From positions 1-6,440 of the forward strand of contig JACQRS010000179.1 of assembly GCA_016206385.1 (NCBI GenBank): a stretch of DNA of 6,440 nucleotides. The letters run 5' to 3'. Of this stretch, positions 1 through 6,440 are shown piece by piece. Numbering within the stretch: position 1 is the stretch's first letter; the number at the start of each line of letters is the position of its first letter. The notes beneath the pieces were generated by a model that had not been told where the DNA came from, did not search any database, and saw nothing but the letters and a program-made list of their open reading frames with translations. The translations under genes and the position numbers were made by a program. Source of the stretch: Candidatus Rokuibacteriota bacterium. GTDB taxonomy: Bacteria; Methylomirabilota; Methylomirabilia; Rokubacteriales; CSP1-6.

Positions 1-180
1 GACATGGAGCGAGAGAGGGGAAGGCTTCGCCGAGAAATGGAGAAGATGAAGGAGGAGATGCAGACGATCGAGATCGAATCGGTCGACGAAGAGGACGCGC
101 CCGCGCCGCCCCAGGAGGACGAGGCCGAGCCGTCGGAGGCGGCCCGTGGTCCCCGCCCGCGGTGGGCCAGCCTCGCATAG
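1..180 (+). CDS. C-terminal fragment of a charged coiled-coil protein
   Basis: This is the last 59 codons of a gene that begins before the window, ending at TAG 178-180. The reading frame has strongly G/C-biased third positions, which supports it as coding. The first ~25 residues are rich in Glu, Arg, Lys and Met with almost no Pro or Gly and look like a coiled coil. They are followed by an acidic stretch with Ala-Pro-Pro, then a short basic end (RGPRPRWASLA). Such a tail is common on cytoplasmic or membrane-anchored proteins but does not identify a family. No function is proposed. The frame ends inside the region where the next reading frame (broken protease) is already open, with no intergenic spacer, so the last few residues may have been altered by a deletion joining the two. 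Confidence 0.55.
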   Translation, partial: DMERERGRLRREMEKMKEEMQTIEIESVDEEDAPAPPQEDEAEPSEAARGPRPRWASLA

Positions 181-1315
181 TCCGCTGGTGCCAGAATCGT
201 CCGTTGAGAGCGCGCGGACTGGTGCCTGTCGCCACGGCCCTGCTTGGCAACCGGCTGGATGAGGCGCGGAGATGGCTCGGCAGAGCAGTCGAGATCGAGC
301 CGGGGGAGAAGGAACCCGCAGCACTGCTGGCGGAGGTCCACTATCGCTGCGGCGAGTTCCGGCAGGCCGCGTCGCTGTTCCGGGCCGCCGGCGCGGAGGC
401 CGTGGCGGAAAACCTCGAGAGTTTTAAGACTTCCGTTCCCTATGCGATCGAGGGCGAGGCCCGCGCGACCCGCGTGAAGTTCATTCACACCGACCCGCTG
501 CCGCTGGTGGCCGTGCGCGTGAACGGCGGCGAGGAGGTGAACTTCATCATCGACACGGGCGCGGCGGAGGTCTGCATCGACACGGAGTTCACCGGCCAGG
601 TGGGCGCCGCGCGGAGCGGATCGGTCAGCGGCACCTTCGGAGGAGGACAGCGCGCGGCCGTGGAGCAGGGGCGGATCGACTCGCTTACCCTCGGCGATTC
701 CGTGGTGAGGAACTTGCCGGTGCAGATCCTCAATACGCGGCGTTTCGACGTCGCCGCGCGCGGCAGGCGTGTGGACGGCATCCTGGGCACCCGGCTCTTC
801 TACCGCTTCCTGACGACGCTGGATTATCCGGCCGGGGAGCTGGTCCTGAGGCGCAAGGCGGCCGGGAGCCTGAAGCGATTCGAGCGGCAGGCGAGGACGG
901 AGAAACAGGTCGTCGTTCCGTTCTGAATGGCAGGCAGTCACTTCATGGTTGCCTGGGGCCGCATCAACGGGAGCGAGCCGGCGCTGTTTTTCGTGGACAC
1001 CGGCCTGGCAGGCAACGGGTTCACCTGCCCCGCATCGACGTTGAAGGACGCCGGATCGGCGTGCTGGAGGAGCACGCTTCGGAGCGTGTGGGCGGGGGAG
1101 GGACCATCCGGGTCGTCCCCTTCGCCATTGACGAACTCGCCCTCGGTAACGCGAAAGAGCGGAACCTCACGGGAGTCTTCGGACCTTTCCCTCCCGACCT
1201 CGAACTCTCGGAGGGTTTTCGGATCGGCGGAATCATTTCCCACCAGTTTTTCCGGCCGTACGCCGTCACGTTCGATTTCACCGGGATGAGGCTCTTCCTG
1301 CGGAGGAAGGGATAG
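162..1315 (+). pseudogene. Broken TPR and double retropepsin-like aspartyl protease gene
   Basis: Three open segments reassemble into one ~384-residue protein. From GTG 162 come two TPR-like helical hairpins (about residues 25-80), then a first aspartyl protease domain with FIIDTGA (catalytic Asp at 552-554, residue 131) and the later DGILGTRLFYRF element. An in-frame TGA at 924-926 follows VVVPF. The same frame continues at once with MAGSHFMVAW and a second catalytic motif, FFVDTGLAG (Asp at 996-998). Near 1053-1057 the frame is lost: STLKDAG is followed in the other frame by GVLEEH and on to GGIISHQFF and the end at TAG 1313-1315. One missing base, reading GGA-ATC instead of GGATC, would restore the join. 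TGA may replace a TGG Trp codon, since PFW(L/M) is what I would expect here. Family members are usually exported, but no signal peptide is visible, so the 5' end may also be lost. The first segment alone still holds a complete single protease domain and could in principle act as a retropepsin-type dimer. Confidence 0.8.
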
Positions 1316-1326
1316 CGGAGGAGGGG

Positions 1327-1342
1327 CCCGGGCCGACCCGGG
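1327..1342 (+). terminator. Possible GC-rich hairpin terminator of the protease pseudogene
   Basis: Two CCCGGG blocks (1327-1332 and 1337-1342) flank a CCGA loop, giving a 6-bp all-GC stem 12 bases after the stop codon. No T run follows, so intrinsic termination is doubtful. CCCGGG is self-complementary, which makes a chance match more likely. Confidence 0.2.
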
Positions 1343-1347
1343 TGCGG

Positions 1348-1373
1348 GCTTGCTGGCGCCGCACCGATCCTGT
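1348..1373. repeat. 26-bp dispersed repeat, copy A
   Basis: The block GCTTGCTG-N-CGCCGCACCGATCC-N-GT occurs here and again at 4438-4463 with only two differences (G/C at the ninth base, T/C at the twenty-fourth). Similarity stops sharply at both edges. Both copies lie outside intact genes: this one 32 bases after the protease pseudogene, the other just before the ABC operon. An ungapped 24/26 match is not expected by chance in 6.4 kb. It is not a clear palindrome, and nothing shows it is mobile. Confidence 0.6.
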
Positions 1374-1502
1374 GCGGTTTCGCTCTGCGCTTCTTTCAGC
1401 GAGAGCCTCACGGCCGGTCGCCTTGCGTTTCGCGTGGGATCCTCGCGACCAAGTCCTCCGGCGGACTTGCACCTCCTGTTCACGCTCATGCTGGGGGCAC
1501 AC

Positions 1503-1532
1503 AAAAACGGACCCGCGCTCGATCGACGCGGG
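1503..1532 (-). terminator. Intrinsic terminator of the NHL-repeat gene
   Basis: Reading the minus strand, 29 bases past the TAA stop at 1562, CCCGCG (1532-1527) pairs with CGCGGG (1517-1512). The loop between them can add TCGA/TCGA pairs. After the stem come four bases (TCCG) and then five T residues (1507-1503). The gap before the T run is longer than ideal, but orientation and placement fit a rho-independent terminator. Confidence 0.5.
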
Positions 1533-1561
1533 GCCGCTTCCAGACCGATTCCGGCCCTTGC

Positions 1562-3883
<2,322 letters not shown>

Positions 3884-3888
3884 GGCGC

Positions 3889-3896
3889 ACCTCCTT
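3889..3896 (-). promoter_or_regulatory. Shine-Dalgarno site fixing the NHL gene start
   Basis: On the minus strand AAGGAGGT lies five bases before the ATG at 3883. It is a full match to the anti-SD sequence and decides against in-frame upstream starts at 4159 and 4078, which have no such site and would bury the signal peptide. Confidence 0.85.
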
Positions 3897-3960
3897 GAGG
3901 CATGGTGACCGAAACACACCTTCGTCAGGTTAAACGTCGCCGGTGCCCGGGAGCGAACAG

Positions 3961-3986
3961 AAAAAAGGACCGTTCGGAGGATCCCT
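3961..3986 (-). terminator. Terminator-like hairpin in the NHL gene leader
   Basis: In the minus-strand RNA, AGGGAUC (3986-3980) pairs with GGUCCUU (3971-3965) around an 8-base loop. The helix has seven pairs including two G-U wobbles, and the U6 run (3966-3961) follows GGUCC directly. It lies after the promoter and before the SD site, so termination here would shut off the gene. The stem is modest in strength. Its 5' strand is also the 3' strand of the leader's closing helix, so it can form only when that helix is open. Confidence 0.45.
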
Positions 3987-4092
3987 GGCCGAGGAGCGAC
4001 CCTTGAGAGCCATCCCTTGCCGGGCGGACGGAGGCCTTCACGGCAACGCATAGAGCGAATAGCGAGGGCATGGGTCATGTCTCGGCCGGGAT
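3981..4092 (-). ncRNA. Candidate structured leader RNA (riboswitch or attenuator, unknown class)
   Basis: The minus-strand RNA can close with AUCCCGGCCGAG (4092-4081) against CUCGGCCAGGGAU (3993-3981): 12 pairs with one bulged A. A symmetric 4x4 internal loop follows. Then come GACCC/GGGUC (4076-4072 with 4002-3998), AU-CCCU/AGGGAU with a bulged G (4071-4065 with 4017-4012), and UGCCG/CGGCA (4045-4041 with 4022-4018). The last two helices abut on the 3' side and could stack. The segment 4064-4047 and the loop at 4011-4003 are left free. The closing helix uses the same AGGGAU as the downstream terminator, so the folds are exclusive. I do not see the hallmark motifs of c-di-GMP, cobalamin, TPP, SAM, glycine, c-di-AMP or T-box elements. 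With the promoter upstream and the U-run hairpin downstream, a stand-alone small RNA of about 148 nt is an alternative. Confidence 0.5.
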
Positions 4093-4114
4093 TCGTTCCG
4101 CTCGTACGACTTGC

Positions 4115-4143
4115 CTGATATACGCCGGCGGGGGGGGCGTCAA
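4115..4143 (-). promoter_or_regulatory. Sigma70-type promoter of the NHL gene with a G8 spacer tract
   Basis: On the minus strand the -35 box TTGACG (4143-4138) is separated by 17 bases from TATCAG (4120-4115), or by 15 bases from TATATC (4122-4117). The predicted start is near 4108, giving a leader of about 225 nt. The spacer holds an uninterrupted run of eight C on this strand (G8 at 4130-4137 on the plus strand). Slippage there would change spacer length and so promoter strength. Confidence 0.55.
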
Positions 4144-4208
4144 GGGAAATCTGCGGCACTTTTCAGCGCACATTTCAGGGCGGCCGGCTGCCCCGGCCCC
4201 GCTTCGCC

Positions 4209-4237
4209 TTGACCTGGCCTCCCCGCGCCCGTACGAT
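4209..4237 (+). promoter_or_regulatory. Sigma70-type promoter, old rex promoter, may serve the ABC operon
   Basis: TTGACC (4209-4214), a 17-base spacer, and TACGAT (4232-4237) match the consensus at five of six and four of six positions. The expected start near 4244 lies six bases before the GTG of the rex fragment. No other intact gene lies between it and the ABC ATPase, so it may now drive that operon through the relic. A TTGTGAA heptamer, identical to one arm of the Rex operator consensus, sits at 4248-4254, but no second arm follows. Confidence 0.5.
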
Positions 4238-4249
4238 CGTTCCGACCTT

Positions 4250-4406
4250 GTGAATCGGGGCGCGAGTTGGCGGCGGAGCGGCGCGGGGATCTCGGACCTG
4301 ACGGTACAGAGGCTGTCGGTCTACCTGTGCTGCCTGGAAGACCTCCAAAGCGTGGGCGTCCGCGCCGTCTCCTCCCGGAGCCTGGCCGAGAAGTTCGCTG
4401 AACGCG
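4250..4406 (+). pseudogene. rex: Relic of the redox-sensing repressor Rex (DNA-binding N-terminus only)
   Basis: From GTG 4250 the frame reads into ISDLTVQRLSVYL, CCLEDLQSVGV, RAVSSRSLAEKF (4289-4396). This matches the N-terminal winged-helix region of Rex, which has the pattern (I/P)xATxxRLxxYxxxLxxLxxxGxxxxSSxxLAE. Intact Rex would continue with L-N-x-A-Q-I-R-K-D-L and then an NAD(H)-binding Rossmann domain, about 210 residues in all. Here the frame breaks after EKF. CTG AAC GCG (Leu-Asn-Ala) is found in another frame at 4398-4406, as if small deletions occurred, and after that no Rex sequence is visible. About 130 bp downstream the ABC gene is already under way, so the rest of rex was deleted. 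There is no Shine-Dalgarno site; translation from 4250 would be nearly leaderless. A working repressor is very unlikely. Confidence 0.7.
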
Positions 4407-4437
4407 CCGTCCCCCGGTGCCGCCGCCGGGCGGTCCT

Positions 4438-4463
4438 GCTTGCTGCCGCCGCACCGATCCCGT
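4438..4463. repeat. 26-bp dispersed repeat, copy B
   Basis: This is the second copy of the block at 1348-1373, in the same orientation, with 24 of 26 bases identical. It lies just downstream of the point where rex homology is lost and 31 bases before the ABC ATPase start. Confidence 0.6.
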
Positions 4464-4468
4464 ACCCT
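4440..4468 (+). promoter_or_regulatory. Weak promoter candidate inside repeat copy B
   Basis: TTGCTG (4440-4445) and TACCCT (4463-4468) are 17 bases apart. The start would be near 4475, just before the SD site of the ATPase gene. The -10 box matches at only three of six positions. Copy A keeps TTGCTG but has TGCGGT at the same spacing, so promoter activity is not a shared property of the repeat. Confidence 0.25.
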
Positions 4469-4482
4469 GTCCCCATCCGATC

Positions 4483-4489
4483 GGGGAGG
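4483..4489 (+). promoter_or_regulatory. Shine-Dalgarno site fixing the ABC ATPase start
   Basis: GGGGAGG lies four bases before GTG 4494. This selects 4494 over the in-frame TTG at 4440, whose 18 extra residues (rich in Pro, Arg and Ser) have no place in the ATPase fold and lie over the repeat. Confidence 0.75.
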
Positions 4490-4493
4490 TGCG

Positions 4494-5405
4494 GTGTCGC
4501 CCGTCATCGAAGCGCGCGCGCTGACGAAGAGGTACGGTGGTCTCGCCGCCGTCGACGGCGTGGAGTTCTCCATCCGGGCGGGGGAGTGCTTCGGCTTCCT
4601 GGGGCCGAACGGCGCAGGGAAGACGACGACCGTGAGGATGATCTACTGCGCCTCGCCCGTGACCGCGGGCGACCTGCGCGTCTTCGGGATCGAGGTCGGC
4701 GACCGGCCCCGCGAGATCAAGGCGCGCATCGGGGTGTGCCAGCAGGAAGACACCCTCGATCCCGACTTCTCGGTCCGCAAGAACCTGACGGTCTTCGCCC
4801 GCTACTTCGGCATCCCCGCCGCCCGGGCGGAGGAGCGCTCGCGGGAGCTCCTTGAGTTCATGGGTCTCTGGGAGAGGAAGGACGCCAGGATCAGGGAGCT
4901 CTCGGGCGGCATGAAGCGGCGCCTGGCGATCGCCCGGGCGCTCATCAACGACCCGGACCTCCTGATCCTCGACGAGCCGACCACGGGGCTCGACCCGCAG
5001 TCGCGCCACCAGGTCTGGGACAGGGTGCGCGGCCTGCGCCGGCAGGGGAAGACCATCCTCCTGACGACCCATTACATGGACGAGGCGCAGACTCTGTGCG
5101 ACCGGCTGGTGATCATGGATCACGGGAAGATCCTGGTGGAGGGGCCGCCCGTGGATCTGGTCAGGAGCCGGGTGGGAAAGGAGGTCGTGGAGGTCGAGGG
5201 GTACCCTCCCGGCCTGGTGCAGCACGCCCGGCAGAGCGGCTGGACCTTCGAGAGCGACACCGGCCGGCTGTTCATCTACACCGACTCGGGGGAGGCGGTC
5301 TTCACCGTCATCGCGCACCAGTTCCCCTCCGAGCGCTGCACCGTCCGGACCGCCGGCCTGGAGGACCTCTTCCTCAAGCTCACCGGCAGGGAGCTGCGCG
5401 AATGA
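4494..5405 (+). CDS. ABC-2 exporter ATP-binding protein, NodI-like
   Basis: A 303-residue cytoplasmic ATPase that would power export by the permease encoded next. All nucleotide-binding motifs are intact: Walker A GPNGAGKTT (37-45), Q-loop VCQQED (Gln 83/84), signature LSGGM (136-140), Walker B LLILDE (156-161) with catalytic Glu 161, D-loop GLD (165-167), and H-loop TTH (His 193). Residues from about 225 on form the small accessory domain seen in DrrA/NodI-type ATPases. The stretch ELSGGMKRRLAIARALINDP and the LILDEPTTGLDP block are very close to rhizobial NodI, as is the length (~305). No nodulation genes are present, so the family resemblance does not give the substrate. Related pairs export lipo-oligosaccharides, polyketides, polysaccharides or unknown compounds. 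The TGA stop overlaps the permease ATG (ATGA), so the two are translationally coupled. Confidence 0.92.
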   Translation: MSPVIEARALTKRYGGLAAVDGVEFSIRAGECFGFLGPNGAGKTTTVRMIYCASPVTAGDLRVFGIEVGDRPREIKARIGVCQQEDTLDPDFSVRKNLTVFARYFGIPAARAEERSRELLEFMGLWERKDARIRELSGGMKRRLAIARALINDPDLLILDEPTTGLDPQSRHQVWDRVRGLRRQGKTILLTTHYMDEAQTLCDRLVIMDHGKILVEGPPVDLVRSRVGKEVVEVEGYPPGLVQHARQSGWTFESDTGRLFIYTDSGEAVFTVIAHQFPSERCTVRTAGLEDLFLKLTGRELRE

Positions 5406-6226
5406 GCGGGCCGGCGGGCGGCGGGAGGGCCGGCAGCGTCCTCGCGCTGGTGGGAAACATCAGCGCCCGATCGCTGCGTGTCTGGCAACGGAACCGCGAC
5501 GTCTATTTCGTCACCTGGAAGACGAACCTTGTCCCGCCTCTTCTCGAGCCGATCCTCTACCTGCTGGCGTTCGGGGCGGGGATCGGGGCGCTCGTCAGCG
5601 AGGTGCAGTACCGGGGGGAGATGATCGGCTACACCACCTTCATCGCCCCGGGACTCCTCGCCACCCAGGTCATGTTCCAGGCGTTCTTCGAGACGACCTA
5701 CAACACCTTCGTCCGGATGTACTACCAGAGGACCTTCGATTCCATCATGACGACTCCCCTCACGCTGGAGGACGTCATGGCCGGGGAGCTGCTGTGGGGC
5801 GCCAGCAAGGGGGTGATCGGGTGCGCGGTGATGATGGTGGCGCTGAGCGCCTTCGGCCTGCTGCGCTACCCCCACGCCCTGGTGATCATCCCGTTCTCGT
5901 TCCTGGCGGGGCTGCTGTTCGCCGGGCTGGGCCTGTGCTTCACCGGCATCGTCCCCCAGATCGACTCGTTCAACTTCCCGACGTTCCTGTTCGTGATGCC
6001 GATGTTCCTCTTCTCGGGGACCTTCTTCCCGCTCGACGTCCTGCCGCGCTGGGCCCAGGTCTTGGCAGAGGCCCTTCCCCTGACGCACGTCGCCAATCTG
6101 ATGCGCGAGGCCGCCCTTGGCCGCCTGCCGGCCGATCTGCTCCGCGACCTTCTCTACCTGGCCGTTGCTACCATCCCGCTGTGCGTCGCCGGAATCCATC
6201 TAATGCGCAGGCGGCTGGTGAAGTAG
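5402..6226 (+). CDS. ABC-2 type exporter permease, NodJ-like
   Basis: A 274-residue inner-membrane protein that forms the channel for the preceding ATPase. Six hydrophobic segments are visible at about 43-62, 76-97, 135-154, 160-181, 192-212 and 247-267, with a basic C-terminus (MRRRLVK). The cytoplasmic N-terminal part has the amphipathic element RSLRVWQRNRDVYF seen in NodJ/DrrB permeases. EPILYLLAFGAGIG, FIAPGLLATQ, FDSIMTTPLTLEDVMAGE (coupling-helix region) and LFSGTFFPLDVLP are family signatures. The length is close to NodJ (about 260). The start ATG overlaps the ATPase stop. A potential SD (AGGGAG, 5388-5393) lies eight bases ahead. The gene is intact. One ATPase and one permease imply a homodimer of each. 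Confidence 0.9.
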   Translation: MSGPAGGGRAGSVLALVGNISARSLRVWQRNRDVYFVTWKTNLVPPLLEPILYLLAFGAGIGALVSEVQYRGEMIGYTTFIAPGLLATQVMFQAFFETTYNTFVRMYYQRTFDSIMTTPLTLEDVMAGELLWGASKGVIGCAVMMVALSAFGLLRYPHALVIIPFSFLAGLLFAGLGLCFTGIVPQIDSFNFPTFLFVMPMFLFSGTFFPLDVLPRWAQVLAEALPLTHVANLMREAALGRLPADLLRDLLYLAVATIPLCVAGIHLMRRRLVK

Positions 6227-6227
6227 G

Positions 6228-6249
6228 GCCCCTGCGGGTTGAAGGGGGC
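6228..6249. terminator. Hairpin between converging genes
   Basis: GCCCCT (6228-6233) can pair with GGGGGC (6244-6249), six pairs including one wobble, in the 25-base gap between the permease stop and the stop of the opposing gene. It could serve both directions but has no T run on either side, so the call is weak. Confidence 0.25.
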
Positions 6250-6251
6250 GG

Positions 6252-6440
6252 CTAGAACTTCAGGCCCAGTCCGAAGTAGGGGCCGTCCGACGTCGAATCG
6301 ACGACGCCGAAGTCGTCGGCCTCCAGGTTGAAGCGGTAGGTGCGGTAGCCGCCGAACAGGCCGAAGACGTGGGCGAAGTAGTACTCGATCTGCAGCCGCG
6401 CGTCGAGGATGTCCACCGAGTTGCCTCCGACGCCCACCGA
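6252..6440 (-). CDS. C-terminal part of an outer-membrane beta-barrel protein
   Basis: The last 62 residues of a gene entering from beyond the right edge, ending at TAG 6254-6252. The sequence alternates polar and hydrophobic residues in strands (ARLQIEYYF, VFGLFGGYRTYRFNLE, GPYFGLGLKF) joined by Asp/Ser/Gly-rich turns. It ends in Phe after a GLGLKF strand, the usual C-terminal signal recognised by the BAM machinery. This supports an outer-membrane barrel and hence a didermic host. The family cannot be told from the fragment; small OmpA/OmpW-like barrels are possible. A GTG at 6437 is not taken as the start because the frame is open to the edge and a barrel needs at least eight strands. It converges on the exporter operon. 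Confidence 0.65.
   Translation of the reverse strand, partial: SVGVGGNSVDILDARLQIEYYFAHVFGLFGGYRTYRFNLEADDFGVVDSTSDGPYFGLGLKF

Larger units (their letters stand above)
1316..1561. other. Spacer between converging genes
   Basis: No coding signal is convincing in any frame here. The spacer holds a CCCGGG/CCCGGG hairpin, the first copy of the 26-bp repeat, a perfect 7-bp hairpin (CAAGTCC at 1450-1456 with GGACTTG at 1463-1469, 6-base loop, no T run on either side) and the terminator of the minus-strand NHL gene. The rest, about 1374-1449, shows nothing I can name. Confidence 0.6.

Noticed and set aside
924..926. TGA read as Trp through a changed genetic code
   Set aside because: TGA ends the ATPase gene at 5403-5405 in a normal ATGA overlap, and the GC-rich composition does not fit known TGA-recoding lineages. 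The protease also has a frameshift, so simple decay or sequence error explains it better.
938..1504. Minus-strand frame of 188 codons over the protease pseudogene
   Set aside because: It has no SD site or recognisable motif, and the plus strand carries a DTG protease in the same place.
3981..4092. Assigning the leader to a c-di-GMP, cobalamin, T-box or similar known class
   Set aside because: The hallmark motifs of these classes, as I remember them, are absent, so only an unknown structured leader is claimed.
3884..4159. N-terminal extension of the NHL protein from 4159 or 4078
   Set aside because: The frame is open, but the signal peptide and a perfect SD fix the start at 3883. The extension would be Arg-rich, block export and cover the leader RNA.
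4440..4493. TTG 4440 as the start of the ABC ATPase
   Set aside because: There is no SD before it, the extra residues do not fit the family, and GGGGAGG precedes GTG 4494 at a workable distance.
4140..5318. Long minus-strand open frame (392 codons) opposite the ABC ATPase
   Set aside because: It mirrors the ATPase gene, whose motifs are all intact on the plus strand. The minus product is low-complexity Arg/Pro/Gly/Asp-rich, as expected of an antisense shadow in GC-rich DNA.
5276..6199. Long minus-strand open frame opposite the permease
   Set aside because: The Glu/Gln/Arg/His-rich product has no domain pattern and is the antisense of six clear membrane segments.

Overview
The window is GC-rich, with G/C-biased third positions, GTG starts and canonical Shine-Dalgarno sites. 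It looks like a chromosomal piece of a free-living, didermic (outer-membrane-bearing) bacterium, possibly Acidobacteriota or another deep soil or sediment lineage. That placement is a guess from style and domain content; no marker gene is present. There are no rRNA, tRNA, CRISPR, IS or phage genes.

Layout. Positions 1-180 hold the C-terminal tail of a charged coiled-coil protein. Positions 162-1315 hold a broken gene for a TPR plus double-domain aspartyl (retropepsin-like) protease, carrying an in-frame TGA and a one-base frameshift. A 246-base spacer contains a 26-bp repeat and the terminator of the next gene. Positions 3883-1562 (minus strand) encode a 773-residue secreted protein: signal peptide, two PPC-like beta-sandwich domains, a six-bladed NHL propeller, a short Asp-rich calcium-binding-like linker and a C-terminal FIMAH-like helical domain. 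Positions 3884-4493 are a divergent intergenic region with two well-formed, oppositely directed sigma70-type promoters, a long structured leader for the NHL gene, a decayed N-terminal fragment of rex, and a second copy of the 26-bp repeat. Positions 4494-6226 encode a translationally coupled two-gene ABC-2 exporter (ATPase and permease) that resembles NodI/NodJ. Positions 6440-6252 (minus strand, cut by the window edge) encode the C-terminus of an outer-membrane beta-barrel protein.

The most interesting item is the NHL gene leader. The predicted transcript starts near 4108 and can form a 12-bp closing helix with a single bulged A, plus inner helices. The 3' strand of the closing helix (3993-3981) shares six bases with the 5' strand of a terminator-like hairpin that ends in a U6 run (3986-3961). 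The two folds exclude each other, which is the layout of a riboswitch or attenuator. I do not recognise the class. The promoter in front of it has eight G residues in its spacer, which could allow phase variation.

The genes do not form one obvious pathway. The shared theme is the cell envelope: a secreted propeller protein, an exporter and an outer-membrane barrel. Two decayed genes (protease and rex) and a dispersed repeat suggest a region with recent rearrangement.
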